Source: JAQIBY01 sp963676165
GTDB lineage: Bacteria > Bacteroidota > Bacteroidia > Bacteroidales > ML635J-15
Direction: 5' to 3'
DNA length: 64,000 bases
Assembly: GCA_963676165.1 (NCBI GenBank)
Contig: OY781043.1
Location: 1,302,001 to 1,366,000 of the forward strand
Position numbers and translations under genes: made by a program. A model generated the notes under the pieces. The model saw only the letters and a list, made by a program, of their open reading frames with translations, did no database searches and was not told the DNA's origin. Shown piece after piece: positions 43,843 through 54,712 of the stretch. The first letter of the stretch is position 1, and every line of letters starts with the position of its first letter.

Positions 43843-46800
43843 TTAGTCTTTAATGACTTTGTAATTTATGGTTTGATTGTCCAGTACAACAGAAACAACA
43901 TACAGTCCATCGCGTAGGTCGCTCATGTCAAGTAGGAGTCTGTTATAGGTTGAATTATCTTCTTTAACAAGACGTCCAGTTGCATCATATACTCGAACAG
44001 TATAGCTTTCTTCCAAACGGCTTATGTGAATATTCAATTCTCCACTTGTTGGATTAGGGAAGATGGTAATTCCACCGTCCACAAAGAGTTCAGCAGAATT
44101 TGAATAAATGTCACCACAAATACCCGTAATTAAGCAAGTGTAGGTTCCATTATTCGCCATGGATAAACGGTTGATCATCAAGGTGTCATTTGTTGCACCT
44201 GTAATTTCAAGCGTGTCATACAATGCAACTCCATTATGCATCCATTGGTATTCGATGATGTCACCTTCAGCTTCAACGATAAACATAACAGTATCACCTT
44301 GAATGACAGTTTGAGTTTTTGGGTGTTGTAAAAGGAATACAGATTCAAAACGATTGATTACCACTGTGTCAGTGCTAACACATGAACCATTTTGAATTGT
44401 CCAGACAAAATTGTTTTCACCAGTGACTAAGTCATTTGCCAAAGCGTATGCTTGGTTTGGACTGTCAACGCTAGGAAGACTATCTGGTGTTGACCAAGTT
44501 CCTGTTCCAATACCAACTTCTTCAGCAATAAGCGTTGCGTACATGTCATCGCAAACATCCATATCACTACCTGCATTTGCAATTACCAGACTGTCTCTAG
44601 TTATGGTCATATAGTCTGTGTCAACACATGCTCCATTGGTCATTGTGAAGCTGAATTCATTTTCACCAAGACCAATATTTGTAATAATTGCGATAGGACT
44701 TGTTAAACTAGCTGTGTTATTGACATCAGCGCTACCATTTTCCAGAGCCCAGTTGCCATTGTCATCGCTTGGGAGTGTTATGCTGTCTTGTTGACAAAGT
44801 GAAATGTCAGAACCCGCATTTGCTTCCATAAAGACATCGCGAGTAATATTAATGGTGTCTGTAGAAACACAAGATCCGTTGGTGATAGTGTAAACAAAGG
44901 TGTTAAGTCCTTCATCAAGATTTGTTGCTTCAGTTTCTGCATCTGTTGGGACATCTATTGTTGCACCACTAGTTTCAACAGTCCAAAGTACATTTCCTGG
45001 GGAAGGGTCATTTCCTTCAAGTAGTACGACGGAATCGCAAATAGCATAATCATCATCCAAGGCAGCTACAATGAGTAGATCTCTTGTAATGCTTAAGCTA
45101 GCTTGTTCAACGCAAGCACCGTTTTCAACTGTCCAAACAAGAACGGTCTCTCCTTCAGGAAGGTTGGTGATGTTGGTTACATTAGCAGATGAATCTTCAA
45201 TGGTACCTCCTCCTGTTTGAATGCTCCACCACGCTGTTGCTGGTGTTGCATCATCAGCAGTGATTTCAAGGGAATCAGTATCGCACAATATTTGGTCAGC
45301 CATAACAACAGCAGGAATAACTGTGTAGCTAATAATGGTTAATTGATCGGTTTCTGTACAGCTACCATTGGTAACATTCCATTGCAATACATTTGTTCCT
45401 GTTGCTAGGTTACTAACAGTTGTTATCATTTGCGTTGAGTCTGCAAAATCTGCATTACCACTAATCACTTCCCAATATCCGGTGTACATTGGGGTAAGTG
45501 GCATGTTTGCATTGATCTCAGTGTTGGTGCCACATATGCTGAAATCTGCTTCCGTGCTTGCAAAAATGAGCGTGTCACGATACACTTCAACGGTGTCTGT
45601 TGTAATACATGAACCTGATTCTACTGACCAAACTAGGACGTTGGTTTCAGGTGCTAAATTCGAAATGATTGTGTTAGGATTGTGGGTATTAGCAAAGCTT
45701 CCATTGCCACTGAATAATGACCAAGTCCCAATGCCAGGAGTTTCAATGCTTGCATTAAGTGCTACGCTACTTGTATGACAAATGATGGTGTCTAGGCCAG
45801 CATCTGCAGTTATTAAAGTGTCAGATATGATTTCTAATTCATCGTAAGAAATACATGCACCATTGGTTATTGTCCAATGTAATATGTTGCTGCCTGCATT
45901 TAAACCAAAAATGTCAGTTTGGTTGTTTGAAGGATCAGTAATTGTCCCATCACCATTGTAAACTGTCCATGCGCCAATGCCAGGAGCAGGGCTCAATGCG
46001 TTAAGGGTTGTGAAATTTCCACAAATTTGTTGATCGCTACCAGCTTGTGCTGTTATGGTTGTGTCAATATCAATGACAAGGGTGTCGGTGCTGATACAAG
46101 TTCCATGAGTTACTTCCCAAACTAATTCATTTACATCAGGACTCAGGTTGGAAACTGTTGTAACATACTGATTGGCTTGTGCAAAGTTTCCTGTGCCAGA
46201 AGCCACTGACCAAATTCCAGTGCCTGGTTGAGGATCTTCTGCTGTAATGACAGTATGGTATACGTCACAAAGGTTTAGATCAGTTCCTGCATCAGCAATA
46301 ATCAAGGAGTCACGGTGAATGGTCACTTGATCTGTTGAAACACAAGCTCCATGTGTGATCGTCCATTCCAATACATTATCACCATAGTCTAAATCAGAAA
46401 TTTGAGTTGATTCGCTGCTAGCATCGTCAAATACTGCATTTCCTGAAAGTACTGCCCATGATCCAATTCCTGGGGCTGGGTTATTAGCAGCTAAAGTGGT
46501 TGTGTCATCTTCACAGAATGCTTGATCTATTCCTGCATCTGCGACGATCAGTGAATCACGAGTAATAATGACATTGTCTGTATCGGTACATGCTCCATTA
46601 ACTACTTCCCAAATAAAACCGTTTGCACCATAATCCAATCCAGTAATTTGGCTTAGTGGGTCATTTGCAGAATCAGGAATTCCTGTGTCATTTGCTGTCC
46701 ATGTACCAACGCCAGGAGTAGCAGGAACTGCATTCATTGTAGCAAAATCGATATCACAAATATCAATGTCAGCACCAGCATCTGCTGTGATAATGGTGTC

Positions 46801-49419
46801 TTGAGTGATGACTACTGTGTCAGTAGAAACACAAGTTCCGTTTGTAACTTCCCAAACAAACTCATTGTCTCCAATGCCGAGACCAATAACTGCTGAACCT
46901 GGATCATTTGGAGCTCCTAGTGCTCCAGTACCAGAAATCCGGTACCAGAATCCAGTTCCACTTGTAGGTGGTACAGCGGCCATTACTGCATTGTTAATTT
47001 CGCATGTTGCTTGATCCATACCAGCATCTGCAGTAATTAACTCATCCACATTGAGTTCAACAATGTCAGAAATTACAGAACCACCTTCATTTGCCACAAG
47101 ACAGTAAATGGAATCGCCATCCATTGCAAAGGTGACAGCTAGATTAAGCGTGTCATCTGTCATTCCAGCAATAGGGTTGTAAATACCAGAACCACCTTGG
47201 AACCATTGGTAAGTGATTGTTCCACCGCCTGTTGCTTTAACAATAAATTGTGCAATTGCATTTTCGCAAACTGTTTGATCTATCGGTTGAGTAATAATGC
47301 TAGGTGGTTCAGTTGATAAGTTTTTATCAAATTTTGAGATGAAGGCGTCGCGTGTGGTACTTGGTACGCCTGTGAAAGTTTCATTGTAAACACCAGCTGT
47401 AGTAGGATAGTCGTTAGACGCAGTATAACCAGTGAAGAATATTTGTCCATATTGGTCAATTACAATGTCTTCTTCATAATCATAATCTCCACCGCCAATA
47501 AAGGTTGATGCTGGGATGTCATTTAAGTCAGTATTTATTTTTGTGACAAACACATCAATAGCCCCATTGAAAACAGTATCGTAAGACCCATAAGTGGCAG
47601 GATAATCTGCTGAATAAGTATTTCCTGAGAGGAATAAATAGCCATCAATCCCCATTTCAATATCGTATGCATATTCCCAGCTGTTACCCCCAATGAAGGT
47701 AGAACTTAAAAGGGTACTCATGTCGTTTGTAAATTTCGAAACAAATACGTCCACAGCATTATCAAATGTTTCGCTGTAAGCACCAACTGTTGTTGGATAA
47801 TCATCAGACGCTGTATGACCTACGATATAAATATTGTCACTTGCATCCTGAAGTAAATCAGTTGCCCAGTCGTAATAACCTCCGCCAATAAATGTTGATT
47901 GAGCCAAGGCAGTCAAATCATAATCCAAACGAAGTAGGAATGCATCTTTGTTGGAGTTTTGTGTCATGTCATAAACTCCGGAAGTTACAGGCCAGTCAAT
48001 TGATACTGTGTATCCTGCAAGGAGAATGTCTCCACTGTTGTCAAAGCCTATTGCATGTGCTTCATCGTTATTGCTTCCTTCAATTAAAGTAGAAGCCTGT
48101 AATGTTGTTAAGTCTGTATCTAAGCGAGAAACAAAAGCTGCGCTTAGAGTTCCACTACCATTAAATGTATCATCATAAGCACCTAAAGTTGTAGGGAAGT
48201 CAGTTGATTTTGTGTATCCGGTAATGAAAATTTCAGAATTTGTGTTGTCATAAAGTAATCTAGTACACACATCGTTTCCATTTCCTCCAATATAAGTAGA
48301 TGCACTAAGCGTACTTAGGTCATTAGTGAACTTAGCGATAAACAAATCAGATTCACCGCCACCATGTGTGCTGTTATAAGCTCCAGGGATTATTGGGAAG
48401 TTTGTTGATTCCACGGTTCCGCCTAAAAAGACATCTCCTGTTACAGTGTCAATTGCTAAGCTTACACCTTCATCATAATTTGAACCACCAATAAAAGTGG
48501 AAACTTCAAGTGTGGTTAATAGGGTATCAAAACGGCTAACAAAAGCATCAAAGCTCCCGCCATTGTATGTTTCATCAAAAGCTCCTGTTGTTGTTGGGTA
48601 GTCTGATGACCAAGAGTAACCTGCCATAAACAATTTTCCATTTTGATCGATTGCCAGAGCTTGCCCATTGTCATTGCTAGTTCCACCAATAAAGGTTGAT
48701 GCAAGCAATGGATCAATAAACAAGGTGTAATTCGCATTGTATTCACCGAGCTGAAAACCATACTGTAAATTGTCTAAAAGGAGATAACTTACTTCTATAT
48801 ATGTTTTTTTGCCGTCAATGAATTGATATGCAATAGGTTCTGTGAAGCGAAGTTCTCCGAGTGCAGTGTTGACAAGCATCTGTTTGTTGTCAATATCAAT
48901 GGAAGTGACACCTTCCATTTGAATTTGAATTTGTTTACTATCAGCACCTGGGTGTACGGCAAAGATTTTCTCGATATTATCACTTTGCATTTTAAGTTCT
49001 AAGTCAATCCCATTGTACACGGATGTTAATTCTACAGATTCATAGTTTGTTTTGCTACCATGAGATTCTGTTCCGTTTTTAAACATGTGGTAGAGACTTT
49101 CAGATTGTCCTTTCCCAGAAATGTTTTCTGTGTTTGCATTGATAAGGCATTCTTTGAAAGCTAACACGTTTGTGTTTTTATCCATGCTTTGAGGTAAGGA
49201 ATACACCAATTCATTGGCATTATTCACAAATAGGTTTCCAAACCAAGTTTTTGCATAAAATTCAACTGCATCAGGATGTTCACCTTGGTTTTCAAAGAAA
49301 TAAACCAGTTTTGTTCCAGGCTTTGCCGGTTCCTGATAATTGGTCGTTACATTGTTTGCTTCGACATGGAGTGCAGATGACAATAGTAGCACTACAAAAA
49401 GTTGTAAAATCCGTTTCAT
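43843..49419 (-). CDS. Giant T9SS surface protein with SBBP and 82-residue repeats
   Basis: An 1858-residue secreted protein. Signal peptide about 1-22. Residues about 25-230 are beta-rich and unassigned. Eight SBBP-type propeller repeats follow (about 235-625; each STFIGG, then DxxGNIYxxGYTxSxDYPTT, then DAFVSKF). An Ig-like domain is next (about 640-720). Eleven repeats of about 82 residues occupy about 725-1620, each with A-D-A-G-x-D, then I-C-D, G-x-G-x-W, and a closing NGxCxSTD with a paired cysteine. A second Ig-like domain and a T9SS sorting domain (about 1780-1858, ITIFPNPTSGEL) end the protein. It looks like a large adhesin or surface filament. The ATG at 49419 follows MC in an alternative start at 49425. 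Confidence 0.88.
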   Translation of the reverse strand: MKRILQLFVVLLLSSALHVEANNVTTNYQEPAKPGTKLVYFFENQGEHPDAVEFYAKTWFGNLFVNNANELVYSLPQSMDKNTNVLAFKECLINANTENISGKGQSESLYHMFKNGTESHGSKTNYESVELTSVYNGIDLELKMQSDNIEKIFAVHPGADSKQIQIQMEGVTSIDIDNKQMLVNTALGELRFTEPIAYQFIDGKKTYIEVSYLLLDNLQYGFQLGEYNANYTLFIDPLLASTFIGGTSNDNGQALAIDQNGKLFMAGYSWSSDYPTTTGAFDETYNGGSFDAFVSRFDTLLTTLEVSTFIGGSNYDEGVSLAIDTVTGDVFLGGTVESTNFPIIPGAYNSTHGGGESDLFIAKFTNDLSTLSASTYIGGNGNDVCTRLLYDNTNSEIFITGYTKSTDFPTTLGAYDDTFNGSGTLSAAFVSRLDTDLTTLQASTLIEGSNNDEAHAIGFDNSGDILLAGYTVSIDWPVTSGVYDMTQNSNKDAFLLRLDYDLTALAQSTFIGGGYYDWATDLLQDASDNIYIVGHTASDDYPTTVGAYSETFDNAVDVFVSKFTNDMSTLLSSTFIGGNSWEYAYDIEMGIDGYLFLSGNTYSADYPATYGSYDTVFNGAIDVFVTKINTDLNDIPASTFIGGGDYDYEEDIVIDQYGQIFFTGYTASNDYPTTAGVYNETFTGVPSTTRDAFISKFDKNLSTEPPSIITQPIDQTVCENAIAQFIVKATGGGTITYQWFQGGSGIYNPIAGMTDDTLNLAVTFAMDGDSIYCLVANEGGSVISDIVELNVDELITADAGMDQATCEINNAVMAAVPPTSGTGFWYRISGTGALGAPNDPGSAVIGLGIGDNEFVWEVTNGTCVSTDTVVITQDTIITADAGADIDICDIDFATMNAVPATPGVGTWTANDTGIPDSANDPLSQITGLDYGANGFIWEVVNGACTDTDNVIITRDSLIVADAGIDQAFCEDDTTTLAANNPAPGIGSWAVLSGNAVFDDASSESTQISDLDYGDNVLEWTITHGACVSTDQVTIHRDSLIIADAGTDLNLCDVYHTVITAEDPQPGTGIWSVASGTGNFAQANQYVTTVSNLSPDVNELVWEVTHGTCISTDTLVIDIDTTITAQAGSDQQICGNFTTLNALSPAPGIGAWTVYNGDGTITDPSNNQTDIFGLNAGSNILHWTITNGACISYDELEIISDTLITADAGLDTIICHTSSVALNASIETPGIGTWSLFSGNGSFANTHNPNTIISNLAPETNVLVWSVESGSCITTDTVEVYRDTLIFASTEADFSICGTNTEINANMPLTPMYTGYWEVISGNADFADSTQMITTVSNLATGTNVLQWNVTNGSCTETDQLTIISYTVIPAVVMADQILCDTDSLEITADDATPATAWWSIQTGGGTIEDSSANVTNITNLPEGETVLVWTVENGACVEQASLSITRDLLIVAALDDDYAICDSVVLLEGNDPSPGNVLWTVETSGATIDVPTDAETEATNLDEGLNTFVYTITNGSCVSTDTINITRDVFMEANAGSDISLCQQDSITLPSDDNGNWALENGSADVNNTASLTSPIAIITNIGLGENEFSFTMTNGACVDTDYMTITRDSLVIANAGSDMDVCDDMYATLIAEEVGIGTGTWSTPDSLPSVDSPNQAYALANDLVTGENNFVWTIQNGSCVSTDTVVINRFESVFLLQHPKTQTVIQGDTVMFIVEAEGDIIEYQWMHNGVALYDTLEITGATNDTLMINRLSMANNGTYTCLITGICGDIYSNSAELFVDGGITIFPNPTSGELNIHISRLEESYTVRVYDATGRLVKEDNSTYNRLLLDMSDLRDGLYVVSVVLDNQTINYKVIKD

Positions 49420-49529
49420 ACACAATGGTTTTAATCTCTAAAAATATTGTTTTATATGATTTGATCATTTCTGTTCCTTCACATAAGAGTTTAAAACAAG
49501 AAATTTTCCCTCTTTTACTACAATTTTAC

Positions 49530-49557
49530 AAAAAAAAACCGGATAACCCGGTTTTTT
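49530..49557 (-). terminator. Terminator of gcvP
   Basis: AACCGG and CCGGTT form a GC-rich stem with a run of T on the minus strand, between gcvP and the giant protein gene. Confidence 0.85.
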
Positions 49558-49614
49558 TATCATAAATTTCTCTGTGAGAGAAAATCAATATTTCTAATAC
49601 ACTCAATTACAGCA

Positions 49615-52485
49615 TTAAATGTAATTTTCGATTGGGTCACATGTACACATTAAGTTGCGGTCTCCATAACCGTTGTCTATTTTGCCAACGTAAGGCCAGA
49701 ACTTATTTTCTCTAATCCACTTCAATGGGAAGGCAGCAGTTTCTCTATCGTAAACATGTTCCCATTCATTTGCGATACATTCATTCGCAGTGTGAGGTGA
49801 ATTTAGTACAGGATTGTCCTCCATAGTGTACTTTCCTTCCTTAATTAAATCTAATTCTTTGCGAATTTGGATCATTGCTTCAGCAAAACGGTCGATTTCT
49901 TCCTTGCTTTCACTTTCAGTTGGTTCTACCATCAATGTTTCGTGAACAGGGAATGAGAGAGTTGGAGCATGGAATCCATAGTCCATTAAACGACGAGCAA
50001 TATCAGCTGAACTTACATGGTATTCTGATTGGTAATGTTGCAAGTTCAAAATCATTTCATGAGCACAACGTCCTGTTTCACCTGTATAAAGTACATCATA
50101 CCAACCTTTAAGTTTCGCAGCTAAATAATTGGCATTAAGTATGGCAACTTCTGCTGCTTTTTTCAGACCATTGAAACCTGACATTTTAATGTATCCATAA
50201 GTAATAGGAAGCACGCTAGCAGAACCAAATGGAGCAGCAGCTACTGCTTGAATTGCTTTGTCTCCACCTGTTTTTACAAGTTTGTGTCCGGGTAGGAAAG
50301 GAGTTAAGTGTTTCGCAACACCAATTGCACCAACACCAGGTCCGCCTCCACCATGAGGAATTGCAAAGGTTTTATGTAAATTCAGGTGACATACATCAGC
50401 ACCAATAAATCCAGGATTTGTTAATCCTAATTGTGCATTCATGTTAGCACCATCCATGTAAACTAAACCTCCATTCGTATGAATGATTTCCACCATTTCA
50501 CGGATTTTACTTTCAAAAACTCCATGTGTTGATGGGTAAGTTATCATGATTGCAGATAAATCATCTTTATGTTCTTCTGCTTTTGCTTTGAGGTCTTCAA
50601 TGGAGATATTACCGTGTTCATCTGTTTTTGTTACAACAACTTTCATTCCTGCCATAACAGCACTTGCAGGATTGGTTCCGTGTGCAGATGCAGGAATAAG
50701 ACAGACGTTACGATGTGCTTGTCCAATGTCTTTTTGATAAGCACGAATTACCATCAATCCTGTATGTTCTCCACTTGCACCAGAGTTTGGTTGTAAGCTT
50801 ACAGCGTCAAACCCTGTGATTGTTGCCAAATCAGCCTGTAAATTACACATCATTTCTTGATATCCTTGCCATTGATCTGCTGGTGCAAATGGATGAATTC
50901 CAGCAAATTCTGACCATGATAACGGGAGCATGGTTGTTGCAGGGTTCAATTTCATGGTACAGGAACCTAGTGGAATCATGGACTGATTCAAAGCAATGTC
51001 ACGTTTTACAAGTTTGTTGATGTAACGCATCATTTCGGTTTCACTGTGGTATGAATTGAAAACTTGTTGCTGCATGAATTCATCATTACGAATCAAGTCT
51101 GATGGTATTCTAACAGCATCGTCAAGTTCATCAATGCTAACATTATGCTTGTTGTTTGCTTTTGCAAATACAGCAACGATGTCATTCAAATCGTTTATTG
51201 TCGCAGATTCATCCATGCTTATGCCAACAACTCCATTTTCAAAGTAATTCAAGTTGATTTCTTTGTCGTTAGCAATGTTTTGGATATCTGTTTGTTGGAT
51301 TCCTTCTGGAAGTTGGAATCTAAGCGTATCAAAATATGTTTCATTCAACTGAGTATAGCCTAATAAGCTAATGGCTTTGTCAAGGCTAACAGATTTTGCA
51401 TGAATGTTTTTTGCAATATGTTTTAATCCTTCAGGACCATGAAATACAGCATAAAAACCTGCCATTGTAGCGAGCAATGCTTGAGCAGTACAAATGTTTG
51501 ATGTTGCTCTTTCACGTTTGATATGTTGTTCACGTGTTTGCAATGCCATACGTAAGGCTTTGTTACCGTGTTTGTCAACAGAAACACCAATAATACGTCC
51601 TGGCATGTTTCGTTTGTATTTTTCAGAGGTTGCAAGATATCCTGCGTGTGGACCTCCAAAGCCTACAGGTACACCAAAACGTTGAGTGTTACCGACAACA
51701 ATATCAGCACCCCAATCTGCAGGTCTTTGCAATAATACCTGAGCCATGATGTCAACTACTGCAGTAACAACAATGCCTTTTTCATGTGCTTTTTCAGTGA
51801 ATGCTTTGTAACCTATGATGCTACCATCAGCAGCAGGATATTGTAAAATTGCTCCGAAGAACATGTCGTCAAATTCAACTTTATTGAAATCATCTACAAT
51901 GACTTCTACACCAATAGGTTCAGCACGAAGTAAGATGACGTCTAAAGTGTGAGGGAAGATGTTTTTGTCAACGAATATTTTATTTTTTCCTGCTTTAACA
52001 TCTTTTCTTGAACGAGTGTCAAACATCATAGACATTGCCTCTGCTGCTGCAGTAGCTTCATCTAATAATGAGCAGTTGGCAATTTCCATTCCTGTTAGCT
52101 CAATAAGCATGGTTTGGAAGTTCAATAAAGCTTCAAGTCTTCCTTGAGAAATCTCTGCTTGATATGGAGTATATGAAGTGTACCAACCCGGGTTTTCAAA
52201 GACATTGCGTTTGATCACAGATGGTGTGTTGGTTCCATAATAACCCATTCCGATGTATGTGCGGAATACTTTATTTTTTGAAGCAATTGCTTTGATATGG
52301 TTTAGAAATTCTTGTTCAGAAATTCCTTCTTTGTCCATATCAAGCTCCTTGTCCAAACGAATTGAAGAGGGGAGGGTTTCACCAATGAGTTGTTCCATGG
52401 TGTCAGCACCAACCTCTTTGAGCATTGCTTTGATATCTTCGTCCCGAGGGCCGAGATGTCTGTTTATAAATTGGTCTGTATTCAT
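49615..52485 (-). CDS. gcvP: Glycine dehydrogenase (P-protein), single chain
   Basis: A 956-residue pyridoxal-phosphate enzyme of the glycine cleavage system, which decarboxylates glycine and passes the aminomethyl group to GcvH lipoate. Residues about 15-440 are the P1 half and about 460-956 the P2 half. The PLP-binding Lys lies in CHLNLHKTFAIPHGGGGPG near residue 700, and SCTMKLNPA, PNSGASGEHTG and AHGTNPASA are visible. Length is normal for a fused P-protein. gcvT and gcvH are not adjacent. Monocistronic with its own terminator. Confidence 0.97.
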   Translation of the reverse strand: MNTDQFINRHLGPRDEDIKAMLKEVGADTMEQLIGETLPSSIRLDKELDMDKEGISEQEFLNHIKAIASKNKVFRTYIGMGYYGTNTPSVIKRNVFENPGWYTSYTPYQAEISQGRLEALLNFQTMLIELTGMEIANCSLLDEATAAAEAMSMMFDTRSRKDVKAGKNKIFVDKNIFPHTLDVILLRAEPIGVEVIVDDFNKVEFDDMFFGAILQYPAADGSIIGYKAFTEKAHEKGIVVTAVVDIMAQVLLQRPADWGADIVVGNTQRFGVPVGFGGPHAGYLATSEKYKRNMPGRIIGVSVDKHGNKALRMALQTREQHIKRERATSNICTAQALLATMAGFYAVFHGPEGLKHIAKNIHAKSVSLDKAISLLGYTQLNETYFDTLRFQLPEGIQQTDIQNIANDKEINLNYFENGVVGISMDESATINDLNDIVAVFAKANNKHNVSIDELDDAVRIPSDLIRNDEFMQQQVFNSYHSETEMMRYINKLVKRDIALNQSMIPLGSCTMKLNPATTMLPLSWSEFAGIHPFAPADQWQGYQEMMCNLQADLATITGFDAVSLQPNSGASGEHTGLMVIRAYQKDIGQAHRNVCLIPASAHGTNPASAVMAGMKVVVTKTDEHGNISIEDLKAKAEEHKDDLSAIMITYPSTHGVFESKIREMVEIIHTNGGLVYMDGANMNAQLGLTNPGFIGADVCHLNLHKTFAIPHGGGGPGVGAIGVAKHLTPFLPGHKLVKTGGDKAIQAVAAAPFGSASVLPITYGYIKMSGFNGLKKAAEVAILNANYLAAKLKGWYDVLYTGETGRCAHEMILNLQHYQSEYHVSSADIARRLMDYGFHAPTLSFPVHETLMVEPTESESKEEIDRFAEAMIQIRKELDLIKEGKYTMEDNPVLNSPHTANECIANEWEHVYDRETAAFPLKWIRENKFWPYVGKIDNGYGDRNLMCTCDPIENYI

Positions 52486-52653
52486 AGTTTGAAACTTTAA
52501 AATGTATATTTACAATCCAAGTGTAAAATTATAAAACTCTACCATAAAAAAAACTAATTATTATCAGTTTTATAACATCATAGAGAACAACAAAAAAGAT
52601 TGTGTTTTGATCAATTTGCATTCGGTTCTTATACAATGCATAAAGGATTTTTC

Positions 52654-52661
52654 TATCTTTG
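52654..52661 (+). promoter_or_regulatory. Promoter -7 box before the 207-residue protein gene
   Basis: TATCTTTG matches TAnnTTTG and lies 22 nt before the ATG at 52684. Confidence 0.55.
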
Positions 52662-52683
52662 TTTAAAATCAATCTGAAACATT

Positions 52684-53307
52684 ATGCGTACTGTATTTAA
52701 CCCAACTTTCATTCTTGCACTTATGTTGCCATTTATAAGTTTTTCACAAAATGATTTGCGATTATTAAATGGAAAAACTGTCCCGTATTTTAAGTATTCC
52801 GTAGATTACGATGCCGAAATGTTTTACTATCAAACAGAAAAATCGAATGGTAAACGTGTAACGCGTAGTGTGCTTTTAGAGGATGTGTATGCTTTTACTG
52901 ATAGTTTGCAATGCGAAGTTATTCTCTATAAGCCTGTTAGTCCTGATCAAATGTCCGTTGTGCAAATGGGTAATTATGTTACAGGAGCATCTTTAGCAAG
53001 AGCTGATTATAATCCATATTGGTTAATGGCAGGTGGTTTTGTTTTAAGTGGAGCAGGAATGTATGTTTTTGATAATCCGATGATTGGTTTGGTTGTGCCG
53101 ATTGTTTATTCAACATCTGTATCATTTATTAAACCTTCGAGAGATCAATTTATTCTTGCTCATCCTGAATATGCAGATGATGAAGATGTGCTTTACGGAT
53201 ACCGTCAGATGGGTAAAAACAAAAGTATGAAATACGGAATCATTGGATCCGCTGGAGGTGTGATAACCGGATTTATTATTAGTAGTTTTTTAAGTTCAGG
53301 AAATTAA
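52684..53307 (+). CDS. Envelope protein with signal peptide and membrane segments
   Basis: A 207-residue protein of unrecognised family. A signal peptide (about 1-21, ending FSQ) is followed by a beta-rich region and then three hydrophobic segments: about 118-130, 137-155 and 188-204 (GIIGSAGGVITGFIISSFL). The glycine-rich pair GSAGG and SGAG could line a membrane turn. It may be an inner-membrane or periplasm-facing protein. Its stop codon directly abuts the stop of the convergent gene with no spacer and no terminator. Confidence 0.65.
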   Translation: MRTVFNPTFILALMLPFISFSQNDLRLLNGKTVPYFKYSVDYDAEMFYYQTEKSNGKRVTRSVLLEDVYAFTDSLQCEVILYKPVSPDQMSVVQMGNYVTGASLARADYNPYWLMAGGFVLSGAGMYVFDNPMIGLVVPIVYSTSVSFIKPSRDQFILAHPEYADDEDVLYGYRQMGKNKSMKYGIIGSAGGVITGFIISSFLSSGN

Positions 53308-54498
53308 CTATTTCCTCTTTGCGTCAATCAGACTCCAATGAGTGTAATGATATCCAAAACGGAAAGGTAAATTGGAGTTACCTGCTTCTTCACAATAGGT
53401 TTTTAGATTTTCCTGCATTCGGGTTTCAAATAATTTGATAGGACCAATGTATTGCCCGTGGACTGCAATTTCCCAATTGTCATCGTAGTCATCAAAATAA
53501 ATACCTGAAGGGTCTGAAATAATCTGATCTGCATTGTCAAGCATTAAATCACGAATCGTGGTAAATGATTCTTTGTGACAAAGGTATGATGCTGCTTTGA
53601 GGAAAACGGTGTTGCCGTCGATATAGTGCGCAAGAAATGTTGACAGTTCATTTTCTTCTATGCCATCATTGGATAAGTCTAAGCTCATATAAATCAATTC
53701 ATGTAAGCTGCTGTCTGTCGGATTGCGATAAATAAACGATGCTGCATTGTCAAAATATTTCTGGGTTGTGTGAGCATACATTATATCGCTAGTGTCAGCA
53801 GATAAATAGCCTTCTTCATTGATGGATACAGGATAAATATTGACCATTTCGTATCCATGAGATTTTATGAAAAGCAAAATGAGAGGTAAGGTTCCATCCA
53901 ATACATCAGTGTTGAGTTCATCTTCCATGCTAAAGGTGCGGAAAAAACTGCATTCAAGATTGAAATATAAGCTTTTTTCCATCTCGTTTAATAGGTTGAT
54001 ACGTCGTGTGTTAGGCATGTTTTGGATGTTAGGAACACTCCCTAGACTTTCAAGTGCAATCATCATATTGAACTTGGCATTAGGAAAGAAACTGTTCAAA
54101 TAATTAAAATCAGGACCACTGAATGGGTAAAAAATACTGTCATTGTATTTAATGTGTTCATTTGTCCATTGATTGATCATTTTCAATTCGTTGGTTTCAT
54201 AGTTGACCCACTGCTTAGTAAATCGGATTGAAAATTCTTTCCACGCATAGTTTTGAAATTCAGGTCGTGCTGCAACAATGGAATCTGCTGGTTTAATGCC
54301 TGATAAATAAGAGGCAATGTGGTCAAATTCTGTGTAAGAGAATGTATCGTAAGGCATAATGCTTGGACCTTCATTCTCTACAATTTCCAATTGTTTTGTT
54401 TCGGTTTTTGATTCATCCTTCTTGGGTGTTTTGCACGACCAAGAAAACAATACACTAAGAATAGTGAATAATCCTACTAGTTTTTTCAATCCTTTCAT
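53308..54498 (-). CDS. Lipoprotein of unknown function
   Basis: A 396-residue predicted lipoprotein. The start at 54498 opens MKGLKKLVGLFTILSVLFSWSC, a good signal peptide with the lipobox cysteine near residue 22; the frame is open to 54603 and a start at 54507 (MYR) is possible. After a short charged linker the protein is mostly helical with acidic and aromatic residues. No family is recognised. The stop codon lies base-to-base against the stop of the plus-strand gene. Confidence 0.65.
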   Translation of the reverse strand: MKGLKKLVGLFTILSVLFSWSCKTPKKDESKTETKQLEIVENEGPSIMPYDTFSYTEFDHIASYLSGIKPADSIVAARPEFQNYAWKEFSIRFTKQWVNYETNELKMINQWTNEHIKYNDSIFYPFSGPDFNYLNSFFPNAKFNMMIALESLGSVPNIQNMPNTRRINLLNEMEKSLYFNLECSFFRTFSMEDELNTDVLDGTLPLILLFIKSHGYEMVNIYPVSINEEGYLSADTSDIMYAHTTQKYFDNAASFIYRNPTDSSLHELIYMSLDLSNDGIEENELSTFLAHYIDGNTVFLKAASYLCHKESFTTIRDLMLDNADQIISDPSGIYFDDYDDNWEIAVHGQYIGPIKLFETRMQENLKTYCEEAGNSNLPFRFGYHYTHWSLIDAKRK

Positions 54499-54712
54499 TC
54501 TATACATGTTTTGTTTGGCAACTAAAATATAAAAAATATGCTGTACTTGTTTAATATTTCGCTTAACAAATTGGAATAATTTAGTTTCCCTGATCAATGT
54601 CATTAAAAAGAGTGGCTTCTCATCCGTTTATTTTGATTTTTGGTTATATTTTGTTTTACACATTTGAAGCGTATTTTTCATGAGATATTTTATCTTCGTA
54701 AAAACTTTCAAT

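Noticed and set aside
44411..48092. Plus-strand ORFs across the giant repeat gene
   Set aside because: They are antisense shadows of the 82-residue repeats, whose repeated codons leave long open frames.
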